DNA from: DATAEE01 sp963725145
GTDB taxonomy: Bacteria > Acidobacteriota > Vicinamibacteria > Vicinamibacterales > 2-12-FULL-66-21
Length of the DNA: 64,000 bases
Direction: 5' to 3'
NCBI GenBank assembly: GCA_963725145.1
Contig: CAVRXL010000012.1
Span: forward strand, 1,488,001 to 1,552,000
This document shows positions 27,459 through 36,103 of the stretch, piece by piece. The position numbers and the translations under genes are program-made. A model generated the notes under the pieces. The model was not told where the DNA came from. It was given only the letters and a program-made list of their open reading frames with translations, and searched no databases. Each line of letters opens with the position of its first letter. Position 1 is the stretch's first letter.

Positions 27459-28271
27459 ATGTCCTACCGAACACCGCTCGAAGCGCGCGTCGCGAAGAAG
27501 GTGGCCCGGGCGATCGGCGACTACAACCTGATCGAAGACGGCGACCGCGTCATGGTGGGCCTGTCCGGCGGTAAGGACAGCTGGGCGCTCATGCACGTGC
27601 TCCACGTGCTCCAGCGCCGGGCGCCGATCTCGTTCAGCGTGATTGCGGTGACCGTCGACTCAGGCTATGAGGGGTATCGACGCGATCTCATCGAGGCAGC
27701 GTGCGCCGAGCGCGGCTGGGACGTGGTCGTCGAGCACACGACGATCGGCGACGTCATGGACGATATCCTCGAGGAGGGCGCCACGCCCTGCTCGCTGTGC
27801 GCGCGGCTGCGTCGCGGCGTGCTGTACCGTCTCGCGGACGAGGTGGGCGCGACGAAGATCGCGCTCGGGCACCACGCCGATGACGTGATCGAGACGCTCG
27901 TGATGAACCTGTTCTTCTCCGGTTCGCTCAAGGCGATGCCGGCCCGCCTCGTCTCCGACAACGACCGCCACATCGTCATTCGACCGCTCGTATACGTCAC
28001 CGAGTCCGAGGCGCGGCAGTACACGAACGAATGCGGGCTGCCGATCGTTGGCTGTTGTTGCCCCGCCTGCGGCGATCTGGGCCTCCAGCGTCAACGCGTC
28101 AAGCGGCTCATTGCCGAGCTGGAAGTCGACCATCCTGAAATCAAGAACTCGATGCTGCGCGCGGCCGCGAATTTGCAGCCGCGGCACTTGCTCGACCGGC
28201 GGTTCGCGTCAACGTCCACCGCCGACACCGCACTGCCGGCTGGGACTGCGCCATTGACCATCCGGCACTAG
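27459..28271 (+). CDS. ttcA: tRNA 2-thiocytidine synthase TtcA
   Basis: 270 residues. PP-loop motif SGGKDS at residues 36-41 adenylates cytosine 32; the [4Fe-4S] ligands appear as CSLC (residues about 110-113) and the cysteine in CCCPACGD. LGHHADDVIETLVMNLFFSGSLK is a signature of the family. The start at 27459 gives the usual N-terminus (LEARVAKKVARAI). Length is near the E. coli protein (about 310) with a shorter C-terminus. Followed six bases later by dtd, so both act on tRNA quality. Confidence 0.9.
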   Translation: MSYRTPLEARVAKKVARAIGDYNLIEDGDRVMVGLSGGKDSWALMHVLHVLQRRAPISFSVIAVTVDSGYEGYRRDLIEAACAERGWDVVVEHTTIGDVMDDILEEGATPCSLCARLRRGVLYRLADEVGATKIALGHHADDVIETLVMNLFFSGSLKAMPARLVSDNDRHIVIRPLVYVTESEARQYTNECGLPIVGCCCPACGDLGLQRQRVKRLIAELEVDHPEIKNSMLRAAANLQPRHLLDRRFASTSTADTALPAGTAPLTIRH

Positions 28272-28277
28272 GTCGAC

Positions 28278-28727
28278 ATGAGAGCCGTCGTGCAACGGGT
28301 CACCAGCGCCCGCGTGCGTGTGGGTGCTCGTACCGTAGGCGAGATCGGCCACGGATTGCTCGTGTTCGTGGGGGTGGCAGACGATGACGCGCCTGCCGAC
28401 GTCCAATACCTGGTGAGCAAAGTGCGCGATCTGCGGATTTTCGGCGATGACGCCGGAAAAATGAATCGAACCGTCGCGGAGAAGGGCGGCGGCGTCCTCG
28501 TCGTGTCCCAGTTCACGTTGTGTGGAGACGCTCGCAAGGGGCGCCGGCCGTCGTTCGACGCCGCGGCGCCGCCGGCGCTCGCCCGCGCGTTGTATGAGGA
28601 CGTGGTCCGCGATCTCCGTGCGTCCGGTTTGACCGTCTCGACCGGGGAATTCCAGGCGCAAATGGCGATCGAGCTCGTCAACGATGGCCCGGTCACGATC
28701 CTCCTCGATAGCAAGAAACTCTTCTGA
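28278..28727 (+). CDS. dtd: D-aminoacyl-tRNA deacylase
   Basis: 149 residues, the usual length. Both signature motifs are present: SQFTLCGDARKG (containing the -SQFT- active-site strand) and NDGPVTILLDS near the C-terminus. It removes D-amino acids wrongly charged on tRNA. Begins six bases after ttcA, so it is probably co-transcribed. Confidence 0.95.
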   Translation: MRAVVQRVTSARVRVGARTVGEIGHGLLVFVGVADDDAPADVQYLVSKVRDLRIFGDDAGKMNRTVAEKGGGVLVVSQFTLCGDARKGRRPSFDAAAPPALARALYEDVVRDLRASGLTVSTGEFQAQMAIELVNDGPVTILLDSKKLF

Positions 28728-28733
28728 GTCGTG

Positions 28734-28761
28734 TCAATGCCGAATGTCGGATGCCGAATGT
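28734..28761. repeat. Period-7 tandem array at the next gene's start
   Basis: Units TCAATGC, CGAATGT, CGGATGC, CGAATGT. The array supplies possible start codons (ATG at 28737 and 28758, GTG at 28731). Confidence 0.75.
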
Positions 28762-29621
28762 CGAAAACGCTGAGATCGGTCGCGTCGTACGCAGGGGTGC
28801 TGCTGCTGTTCTTCGCGGCCGCCGGGCCAGCCGGCGCGCAGCAGCGTCCGCTGGTGACCGAGGACCCGGAGACGATCGGTTCGGGAAACATCCTGATCGA
28901 GGCGGGATTCGACTACGCCCGCGACGCCCTGTATCCGGTTTCCGGTCTGGAGGGCAATCTGCTCCGGTTCCCGTCGGTCGGAACCAGCTTCGGCCTCGGC
29001 TCGATCGTCGAGCTCCAGCTCGATTGGGCGCCGTATCAGCGGCTGGCAGTTACCGATCGTTTTGTGGCGCCGCTCTCCAGCCTGGTGGACTTCGATGGGG
29101 ACACCACCTCCGACGTGGACGACATGGTGGTTGCGACAAAGGTCCGTTTTCTCTCGGAGGCGCCCGGACGGCCGGCGCTCGGCTTCCGCCTGGCAACGAA
29201 GCTGCCGCTGGCCTCGAACCAGAGCGGCCTCGGCCTCGACACGACCGACTTCACCGTGTCGGTGCTCGTTGGCAAAACACTTCAATCCATTCGCCTCGTG
29301 GGCAACATCGGGTTCGGAATCCTCGAAGACCCGGTGCGCGGCGATTTTCAGAATGATGCTCTGACGTACGGATTCTCGGTTGCGCGAGCGATCGCGCAGG
29401 GGTTCGAAGTCGTAGGCGAGATAAACGGCCGCGACCAGAAGTGGGGAGACGAGCCGCCCGAGGGAACGGAGTCCCGCTCGATTCTGCGATTCGGCGCGCG
29501 TTTTACGCGTGGGAGCGCGCGCGTCGATGGCGGGTTCCTGGTCGGCCTGGTATCGACCGATCCGAGCTGGGGTTTCACGGCGGGCGTCACGTGGGTGTTC
29601 CGGGGATTCACCGTGCCGTAG
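28758..29621 (+). CDS. Outer-membrane beta-barrel protein
   Basis: 287 residues from the ATG at 28758; a GTG at 28731 would add nine residues made by the period-7 array. The signal peptide (SVASYAGVLLLFFAAAGPAGAQ) is followed by amphipathic strands (NILIEAGFDYARD, SIVELQLDWAPYQRL, FRLATKLPLAS, GGFLVGLVSTD) and the chain ends in FTAGVTWVFRGFTVP. Likely a porin-like or unknown outer-membrane barrel. A hairpin spans its stop codon. Confidence 0.75.
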   Translation: MSKTLRSVASYAGVLLLFFAAAGPAGAQQRPLVTEDPETIGSGNILIEAGFDYARDALYPVSGLEGNLLRFPSVGTSFGLGSIVELQLDWAPYQRLAVTDRFVAPLSSLVDFDGDTTSDVDDMVVATKVRFLSEAPGRPALGFRLATKLPLASNQSGLGLDTTDFTVSVLVGKTLQSIRLVGNIGFGILEDPVRGDFQNDALTYGFSVARAIAQGFEVVGEINGRDQKWGDEPPEGTESRSILRFGARFTRGSARVDGGFLVGLVSTDPSWGFTAGVTWVFRGFTVP

Positions 29622-29640
29622 GCGCGCTTACCGCGCGCCT
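29620..29640 (+). terminator. Hairpin at the beta-barrel gene stop
   Basis: AGGCGCGC, loop TTACC, GCGCGCCT, beginning within the TAG stop. The next gene's ribosome-binding site (GGAAGGAG, 29641-29648) follows immediately, so the hairpin may instead separate translation units. Confidence 0.45.
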
Positions 29641-29655
29641 GGAAGGAGTCGCACG

Positions 29656-30045
29656 ATGCGCACGCAGAAGAACCGTTCAGCAAGCACCGGCTGGATTGCG
29701 GCCGCCATCGGTCTCGCGATCGTGTTCGCCGCCTGCCGGCCGGGCGTACCGGTCGTGGACCCCTCGGCGCCACCGCCGACGACCGACGGCACGATCAGCG
29801 GGCGGGTCGTCAGCGCGGCCGGCACGCCGCTCGGCGCGCGCCGCCTCGATTTCGTGAACGGCGCGACCGGCGCCACGTTCACCGTCTCGAGCGACGTGAA
29901 CGGCGCGTTCACGATCAAGGTTCCGCCCGGAAAATACCGGCTGAAACTGGAGCTGCGATCCGGGGAGACGCTCGAGAAGCCTTTGGGGGACATCGAGATC
30001 AACAAGAGCGATCTCGACAACAACGTCCAGGTCGTCGTCCGCTAG
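29656..30045 (+). CDS. Lipoprotein with carboxypeptidase-regulatory-like domain
   Basis: 129 residues with GGAAGGAG seven bases before the ATG. Signal ends FAAC (Cys27), a lipobox. The mature part (DGTISGRVVSAAGTPLGARRLDFVNGATGATFTVSSDVNGAFTIKVPPGKYRLKLE) fits a small prealbumin-like beta-sandwich (CarboxypepD_reg). It is probably an envelope-attached binding domain. Overlaps the convergent GlpD stop by four bases. Confidence 0.85.
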   Translation: MRTQKNRSASTGWIAAAIGLAIVFAACRPGVPVVDPSAPPPTTDGTISGRVVSAAGTPLGARRLDFVNGATGATFTVSSDVNGAFTIKVPPGKYRLKLELRSGETLEKPLGDIEINKSDLDNNVQVVVR

Positions 30046-31658
30046 GGATAGCAGGCGCGCAGCAGGCGGAGCTCCTCGCCGATCCTGGGGTTGTCCCACC
30101 CGAGCTCCGTCGAGGCAATCGCCGCGACACGCCGGGCGGCGTCGTCGCCCGGGTATTCCATCGATCCGAGCGGCGTGCGGCGCATGACGACGTCGCTCAG
30201 CCGGACCGCCGCCTCCGCGTGAATCGCGTGCACGACCTCCGCGGCCGTCACGGGCACGCGGTCTGAGACACGCTCCATCAGCTCACGACGATTTCCCATC
30301 AGGCGGATGATTGGCGCGCAGCGCTCCGCGTATGTCGCCACGAGGTGAGATCGGACATGCGGGTCGAGCTCTACGCCGACAGCGCGTCCGGTTTCGATCG
30401 CGAGCGCTTCATGATCCGCGATTCCCGCGCCCGGAAGGGTGGCACGCGCCGTAACCGAACGTCCCGCAGCCCGGCCGACGAGCTTCATGACGCGATCGAC
30501 GGCCCGCTCGGCCGCAAGCCGCGCGGTCGTGTACTTGACGCCTACCAGCGTGAGCGCCCCGGGGGCTCCGCGCGATGAATGATCGATCACCGTGTGGCGG
30601 GGTCTCAGGTCGGGACCGCGACGTCCGGTGACCGCGGGTACGAGGCCGCGATGCACGAGCGACACGTCGCCCGGCGTGAGTCGCAGCGCCGGGAACGCCG
30701 CGTTGGCGTCCGCGATGAAGGATTGGAGCTCGTCGGAAGATACGCTGGCATCCTGCGGATTCGCCAGGGCCGGTGACTGCCAGGTGCCGACGAGCGCGCG
30801 GCCTCGCCAGGGTGTCATGGTGAGCATCCGGCCGGTCGGTGCCTGAGCAGCGAGCGCGAGGTCGCCCGCGGGCCGGCGTGTGACGACGTTCAGCGCCTTG
30901 AGGACAGGGAACGGACGGTCGTCTCCGAATGCCCGCATGATCAGACCGGCCTCGCCGCCAGCTGCGTTCAGAACCACGCGGGCCCGGACCTCGTGCTCCT
31001 CGCCGGTCACGAGATCGCGAACCCGCATCCCGGCGACGCGGCCGTCGTGCCGCAGTACACCGAGCGCCTCGACGTAGTTGGCGAGGATCGCGCCATGCCC
31101 CCCCGCCGCCAGCGCGAACCCGATCGTCACGCGATCGGCTTCCACCATCTGGTAGTCGTACCAGGTCGCGGCGCCGGTCAGGCCCGCCTCGCGGATTCCC
31201 GGGAACAGTTTCCGCGCTGCCGTCTGCGACACGAGCCGGGCGGGCGGCAGCCGCAGCTCTGGCTCGATGCCGTCGTTGCGGTGGCGCCCCATCCACGCGT
31301 CGAGCTTGAACCCGACGCGAAGCGCGACGCGGCCCTTGCTCACGGACCGATACGTCCCGACGAGGAAGGGAATCGGACGGAGCAGGTGGGGGGCGATGCG
31401 CGCGAGAGCGCGGCGCTCGCGAATCGACAGGCGTGCCTGTTGCAGCCGCAGGCCGCCGAGCGATCGCAGCCCGCCGTGTGCGGTCTTCTGATGGTTGAAC
31501 GACGCGCCGCTCCCGAAATCGCCGCGCTCGACCAGCGCCACCGACAGTCCGCGCGAGGCGGCGTCGTACGCCGCCGCGAGACCGTGCACGCCGCCGCCGA
31601 CGACGAGCAGGTCGAAGGGAGCGGCGGCGAGTCGCGCAGGATCGCGGGTGAGCGTCAT
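30042..31658 (-). CDS. glpD: FAD-dependent glycerol-3-phosphate dehydrogenase
   Basis: 538 residues. FAD-binding DLLVVGGGVHGLAAAYDAASRGLSVALVERGDFGSGASFNHQKTAHGGLRSL is the GlpD/GlpA N-terminus. It oxidises glycerol-3-phosphate to dihydroxyacetone phosphate at the membrane, feeding electrons to quinone. C-terminal part has the DAO_C-like helices. It is divergent from the methyltransferase at 31679 with a 20-base gap that contains TATATT. No glpK or glpF neighbour. Confidence 0.85.
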   Translation of the reverse strand: MTLTRDPARLAAAPFDLLVVGGGVHGLAAAYDAASRGLSVALVERGDFGSGASFNHQKTAHGGLRSLGGLRLQQARLSIRERRALARIAPHLLRPIPFLVGTYRSVSKGRVALRVGFKLDAWMGRHRNDGIEPELRLPPARLVSQTAARKLFPGIREAGLTGAATWYDYQMVEADRVTIGFALAAGGHGAILANYVEALGVLRHDGRVAGMRVRDLVTGEEHEVRARVVLNAAGGEAGLIMRAFGDDRPFPVLKALNVVTRRPAGDLALAAQAPTGRMLTMTPWRGRALVGTWQSPALANPQDASVSSDELQSFIADANAAFPALRLTPGDVSLVHRGLVPAVTGRRGPDLRPRHTVIDHSSRGAPGALTLVGVKYTTARLAAERAVDRVMKLVGRAAGRSVTARATLPGAGIADHEALAIETGRAVGVELDPHVRSHLVATYAERCAPIIRLMGNRRELMERVSDRVPVTAAEVVHAIHAEAAVRLSDVVMRRTPLGSMEYPGDDAARRVAAIASTELGWDNPRIGEELRLLRACYP

Positions 31659-31678
31659 TCGACGTATATTACTGCGTC

Positions 31679-32452
31679 GTGTCGTCGTCCCACGGTTCCG
31701 CTGCGTCGCGTGTCCGCGCGTACTGGGACCACCACATTCACGATCTCGAGATCTCGCAGCATGCGCCGGGCACGCCCGGCTTCTTCGCCGATCTGGATCA
31801 GTATCATTTCGAAAAGCTGCATCATCTGCCGCGGCTGGTCGACTTCGACGGCCAACGCGGGCGGCGTGTGCTCGATGTGGGCTGCGGCGCCGGCATCGAT
31901 CTCGCGCGCTTCGCGCGCGGCGGCGCGAGGGGGATGGGCGTCGACGTCGCGCACGGGGCGGCCCGGCTCGCGGCGACGAACATGGCTCATCAGCGTCTCG
32001 CGGCGTCGATCGTGGAAGCCGACGGGGCCGCGCTCCCGTTCCCGGACGCGTCGTTCGATTTCGTGTTCGCGCACGGCGTGATTCAGTACGCGGCCGACGA
32101 CCGCGCCATCGTGACCGAGGTGCGGCGCGTCCTGAAACCGGGCGGCGAGGCGCTCTTCCAGGTCTACAACCGCGTGTCCTGGCTGAATGCGCTCTCCAAG
32201 CTGATGAAGGTCGGCCTCGAGCACGAGGACGCGCCGATCCTCCGCAAGTACAGCCTCGGCGAATTCCGGCGGCTCCTCACAGACTTCAGCGACGTGCGCA
32301 TCGTTCCGGAGCGGTTCCCCGTGAAGTCGCGCCTGCACGGTGGCTGGAAAGGAACGTTGTACAACGGTCTGTTCGTCGGAACGTTCAATGCATTGCCGCG
32401 CGCGCTGGTCGGCCGGTTCGGCTGGCATCTGCTCGCGTTCTGTCGTCGTTGA
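31679..32452 (+). CDS. Class I SAM-dependent methyltransferase
   Basis: 257 residues from a GTG. Motif I VLDVGCGAGIDLARFARGG, then GVDVAHGA, ADGAALPFPDASFDFVFAHGVIQYA (motif II region) and VRRVLKPGGEALFQVYN. The N-terminal 45 residues contain EISQHAPGTPGFFADLDQYHFEKLHHL. Substrate not recognised; a lipid, quinone or small molecule are all possible. No clear ribosome-binding site, and the short AT-rich gap suggests a short leader. Confidence 0.8.
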   Translation: MSSSHGSAASRVRAYWDHHIHDLEISQHAPGTPGFFADLDQYHFEKLHHLPRLVDFDGQRGRRVLDVGCGAGIDLARFARGGARGMGVDVAHGAARLAATNMAHQRLAASIVEADGAALPFPDASFDFVFAHGVIQYAADDRAIVTEVRRVLKPGGEALFQVYNRVSWLNALSKLMKVGLEHEDAPILRKYSLGEFRRLLTDFSDVRIVPERFPVKSRLHGGWKGTLYNGLFVGTFNALPRALVGRFGWHLLAFCRR

Positions 32453-32475
32453 GCTCATGCGGCCCGGGGAAATAG

Positions 32476-33291
32476 ATGGATCGGATGATTCGAACGAACC
32501 GCCGGATGGTGCGCTTCGCGAAGGCGCACGCCTACGGCAACGACTTTCTCCTCATAGCGGACGAAAAGCTCCCCGTCGATGTTCCGGCGCTCGCGCGCGC
32601 GATGTGCGACCGCCATGCGGGCGTTGGTGCCGACGGCCTGATCCTCTTCGAGACGACAGACTTCGGCGCCACGATGCGCCTGCTCAACGCGGACGGCAGC
32701 GCCTCGGAGGTGTCCGGCAACGGCGTTCGGTGCCTCGCGGCCCTGCTGACGTACGAGCGCCCGGCCACGCGCGAAATCGGGATAGAGACGGACGCCGGCG
32801 TGAAAAGGTTGACCCGCCTCGCCGGCAAGGGCTCGCGACACACCTTTCGCGCGGCGATGGGCGTGCCGGAGGATCTTCGCGTCGCCGACCTGGATGTCGG
32901 CGGCGAGATGGTTCGCGCGGTCGTTCTTCGCGTCGGTAACCCGCAATGCGTCGTCCTCGGCGAGGTCACCGAGGAGCGGCTGAGGCGCCTGGGGCCGCTC
33001 CTGACCCGGCATCCCTACTTTCCCGCCGGCACCAACGTCGAGCTCGCTGACGTCGAGGCGCCCGATCGCGTCCGCATCCTGATCTGGGAGCGTGGCGTCG
33101 GTCCTACGCTCGCGTCAGGCACGGGCGCGTGCGCGGCGGCGGTCGCGGCCTCTGCGTACGGCGGCGCCGCGCGGAAGGTGGACGTGACCTCACCGGGAGG
33201 CACCCAGCTCGTCGAGTGGACCGATGCGGGACTCTTCCTGACCGGGTGGGCCGAGCTGATCTGCGAGGGTACCTGGGTCGCGCATGCGTAA
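32476..33291 (+). CDS. dapF: Diaminopimelate epimerase
   Basis: 271 residues. The two catalytic cysteines are present: Cys86 in GNGVRCLA and Cys219 in SGTGACAAA. Converts LL- to meso-diaminopimelate for peptidoglycan and lysine. The start at 32476 adds ten residues before the usual MVRFAKAHAYGND; ATG at 32506 is equally likely and would give a family-length N-terminus. Its stop overlaps the next gene by eight bases. Confidence 0.95.
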   Translation: MDRMIRTNRRMVRFAKAHAYGNDFLLIADEKLPVDVPALARAMCDRHAGVGADGLILFETTDFGATMRLLNADGSASEVSGNGVRCLAALLTYERPATREIGIETDAGVKRLTRLAGKGSRHTFRAAMGVPEDLRVADLDVGGEMVRAVVLRVGNPQCVVLGEVTEERLRRLGPLLTRHPYFPAGTNVELADVEAPDRVRILIWERGVGPTLASGTGACAAAVAASAYGGAARKVDVTSPGGTQLVEWTDAGLFLTGWAELICEGTWVAHA

Positions 33292-34798
33292 GTATCACGA
33301 GGCGGCCGAAGTCTACTCGCCCGCGGAGGAACAGTTCAACCGGCGCCGCCGGACGGTCGGCCTCTTCGCGGGCCCCGCGCTCTTCCTGATCTTGCTGCTG
33401 GCGCCGCTCCCGATGCCCCAGCCGGCCCACCGCCTCGGGGCGATTCTCGCGATGATGGTCGTGCTCTGGGTAACCGAAGCGCTGCCGCTCGCGGTGACGG
33501 CGTTGATCGGACCGGTCCTCGCGATCCTCCTCGGCGTCGCGCAGGCGCGCGTCGCGTTCGCGCCCTTCGCCGATCCGATCATCTTCCTCTTCATGGGCGG
33601 CTTCATGCTGGCCGAGGCGATGTTCGTGCACGGCCTCGACCGGCGCATCGCCTACACCGCGCTTGCCTCTCCGGCGGTCGGGCGCAGTCCCTTGCGGATC
33701 CTGATCGCGTTCGGCGGGGTCACGACGTTCATCTCCATGTGGATCAGCAACACCGCGACGACCGCGATGATGTTTCCGATCGGGCTGTCGATTGTGGCGC
33801 ACGTGACGAAGGGCAGACACCAGGATCCCGCGACCCGCCGCTTCGCGATGGCGATGATGCTCGTCACGGCGTTCGGCGCGTCGGTCGGTGGCATGGCGAC
33901 GCCAATCGGCACGCCGCCCAACCTCATCGGCCTCGGCATGCTCGAGCGCCTCGCGGGCTACAAACTGTCGTTCGCCGGGTGGATGACCTTCGGCGTGCCG
34001 CTGGCGCTCATGCTTTTCGTCTTCCTTGTCGCGCACTTCGCCGCGACCGCGCTGCGGGGCGTAGAGCTCGATGCCTCCGCCGCCAGTCCGCTGAAGGCTG
34101 AGCTCGCCAGGCTCGGGCGGTTGACCACGGGCGAGCGCAACGTGCTCGTTGCGTTCAGCGTCACCGTCGCGCTGTGGCTGCTTCCCGGAGTGTTCGCGGT
34201 CACCGGCCTGGGCTCGACCGCATTCGCGCTCGCCTACGGCGCCGCCGTGCCGGAGGCGGTCGCGGCGATGATCGGCGCCATCCTGCTCTTTCTGCTGCCC
34301 GTGAGCTGGCGTCTCCGGCGCTTCACGCTCGGTTGGGACGACGCGGTGCGGATCGACTGGGGCATCATCCTGCTGTTCGGGGGAGGCCTGACGATGGGGG
34401 AGCTGGCGTTCTCGACCGGACTCGCCGAGCGTCTAGGGCGGGGCATCCTCACCCTCCTGCCCGTGAACGGTCCGGTGGCGCTCACGTTGCTGTTCACGGC
34501 GGTCGCGATTGTCGTCTCGGAAACGGCATCCAACACGGCGTCCGCCAACATGATCGTCCCGATCGCGATTGCCGTGGCCAAGGAGTCCGGGATAGACCCT
34601 GTCGTGCCGGCCCTCGCGGCCACGCTCGGCGCCAGCATGGGGTTCATGATGCCGATCTCGACGCCGCCCAACGCCATTGTCTACAGCTCGGGGCACGTCC
34701 CGATCGGTGTGATGATGCGCTACGGCTTCGCGCTCGACGTGGCCGGGTTCCTGCTCATCGTGGGCATGCTGCTCGCGTTCGGCGGGATGTTGCGTTGA
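33284..34798 (+). CDS. SLC13/DASS-type anion transporter
   Basis: 504 residues with about twelve membrane segments. The two SNT sodium-site motifs are seen: SNTATTAMMFPI and ETASNTASANMIVPI. PIGTPPNLIGLGM and MGFMMPISTPPNAIVYSSGH are the family's inverted-repeat hairpin elements. It carries dicarboxylates, sulfate or similar anions with Na+. Starts eight bases before the dapF stop, so it is translationally linked. Confidence 0.9.
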   Translation: MRKYHEAAEVYSPAEEQFNRRRRTVGLFAGPALFLILLLAPLPMPQPAHRLGAILAMMVVLWVTEALPLAVTALIGPVLAILLGVAQARVAFAPFADPIIFLFMGGFMLAEAMFVHGLDRRIAYTALASPAVGRSPLRILIAFGGVTTFISMWISNTATTAMMFPIGLSIVAHVTKGRHQDPATRRFAMAMMLVTAFGASVGGMATPIGTPPNLIGLGMLERLAGYKLSFAGWMTFGVPLALMLFVFLVAHFAATALRGVELDASAASPLKAELARLGRLTTGERNVLVAFSVTVALWLLPGVFAVTGLGSTAFALAYGAAVPEAVAAMIGAILLFLLPVSWRLRRFTLGWDDAVRIDWGIILLFGGGLTMGELAFSTGLAERLGRGILTLLPVNGPVALTLLFTAVAIVVSETASNTASANMIVPIAIAVAKESGIDPVVPALAATLGASMGFMMPISTPPNAIVYSSGHVPIGVMMRYGFALDVAGFLLIVGMLLAFGGMLR

Positions 34799-34811
34799 TA
34801 TTCTGCAACGT

Positions 34812-34827
34812 CGCCCGTGTCCGGGCG
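34812..34827. terminator. Hairpin between convergent genes
   Basis: CGCCCG, loop TGTC, CGGGCG in the 42-base gap between the SLC13 gene and the convergent DUF4398-like gene, followed by a T-containing stretch (GATTCTTG). Confidence 0.4.
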
Positions 34828-34840
34828 GTGAGATTCTTGC

Positions 34841-35416
34841 CTACCTCCCGCGGCCGGACCTCGGACGCGCCGGCGGCCTGACGCCGCGGAGCACCGCGTC
34901 CAGACGGGCTTCGACGCCATCCAGCGCCTTGGCGGCGCCGAGGTAGTCTTCCTTCGCCAGCGCTGCGCGCGATTCTTGCACTGCCTGACTGGCCACGTCG
35001 ATCGCGTGGTCGATATCAGCAAGGTCCCGCCGCGCCGGGCGCGCGGCCGACAGGGTTGCGAGGCGCGCCTGCGCGCGTTTGACGGCTGCGTCGGCCGAGA
35101 GCAGCGCGCGCTCGGCCTGGCTGCGCGCGGCGGCCTTGCGGTTGGCCGCCTCCCGCGCCGCGTCCTGCGCGCGCTCGCTCGCGTCGAGCGCGTGGCTGAG
35201 CGCGAGCCGGTAGTCGCGCGCGCGGACGGCCTCCTCGGATCGCGAGAGCGCGGTGCGCGCGGCGTCGAACTCGTCGCGGGCGTACTGCTCCGCACCGGCG
35301 GCCCGTGCGGCGTCGATCGCGCCCTGGGCCTGATGCATTTCTTTGTTGGGGGGTTCGGAACAGCCGATCGTCGCCGCGATCGCGATCACGGCAATCGGCA
35401 GCGTCGCCCTGAGCAT
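34841..35416 (-). CDS. DUF4398-like alpha-helical lipoprotein
   Basis: 191 residues from the ATG at 35416. The signal peptide ends TIGC (Cys19), a lipobox. The mature protein is almost wholly charged helix with Ala-rich heptads (QGAIDAARAAGAEQYARDEFDAA, ALSHALDASERAQDAA), as in DUF4398 proteins. It ends in a basic tail (RPPARPRSGRGR). Divergent from radC by 18 bases. Function unknown; a coiled-coil envelope or peptidoglycan-binding partner is possible. Confidence 0.8.
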   Translation of the reverse strand: MLRATLPIAVIAIAATIGCSEPPNKEMHQAQGAIDAARAAGAEQYARDEFDAARTALSRSEEAVRARDYRLALSHALDASERAQDAAREAANRKAAARSQAERALLSADAAVKRAQARLATLSAARPARRDLADIDHAIDVASQAVQESRAALAKEDYLGAAKALDGVEARLDAVLRGVRPPARPRSGRGR

Positions 35417-35434
35417 CGGGGTTTCGATGATACG

Positions 35435-36103
35435 ATGAAAACGCTTGCGCCGCACGATCGGCCGCGCGAAAAACTCGACCGTGTCGGACCGGCCGCGCTC
35501 GGCGACAACGAGCTGGTCGCGATTGTGATCGGTCATGGGTCGCGCGGGCGGAGCGCGCTCGACGTCGCAAACACGCTCCTCGAGGCCGCCGGCGGCGTGC
35601 ATGGGCTGGCCCGCATGCGGCGGGAGGACTTCGGGCGCATCGTCGGACTGGGTGCGGCGAAAGGGGCGCAAGTGGTGGCGGCGGTCGAGCTGGGGCGCCG
35701 AACGCTCGTCCGCGGCGCCCAGCTCCGGACGCAGATCGTCCATCCGCGCGACGCCGCCGCGTACCTGATGCCGCAGTTCGGCTCGGGGCAGGTGGAGCGC
35801 TTCGGCGTGCTGCTGCTCGACACGCGCCATCGCGTCATCCGCGCCAGGCTGGTGTCGGTCGGGACCCTCGATGCAAGCCACGCGGATCCCCGCGCCGTCT
35901 ACCGCGAGGCTGTCGTCGGCGGCGCGGCCGCGATCGTGCTGTTCCACAACCATCCGTCCGGCGACCCGACGCCAAGCAAAGACGACGTCGCGTTGACGGC
36001 GCGGCTGGTGGCGGCCGGCGCGTTGATGGGGATCGACGTCGTGGATCATGTGATCCTGGCGGACAACCGGTATCGGAGCTTCAAGGAAGACGGATATCTG
36101 TGA
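35435..36103 (+). CDS. radC: RadC-family JAMM-domain protein
   Basis: 222 residues. N-terminal helix-hairpin-helix region (LVAIVIGHGSRGRSALDVANTLLE; GRIVGLGAAKGAQVVAA) precedes the JAMM metal site HNHPSGDPTPSKDD near residues 172-185. RadC-family proteins have a disputed role and are probably metalloproteases. Its stop overlaps larC (GTGA). Confidence 0.9.
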   Translation: MKTLAPHDRPREKLDRVGPAALGDNELVAIVIGHGSRGRSALDVANTLLEAAGGVHGLARMRREDFGRIVGLGAAKGAQVVAAVELGRRTLVRGAQLRTQIVHPRDAAAYLMPQFGSGQVERFGVLLLDTRHRVIRARLVSVGTLDASHADPRAVYREAVVGGAAAIVLFHNHPSGDPTPSKDDVALTARLVAAGALMGIDVVDHVILADNRYRSFKEDGYL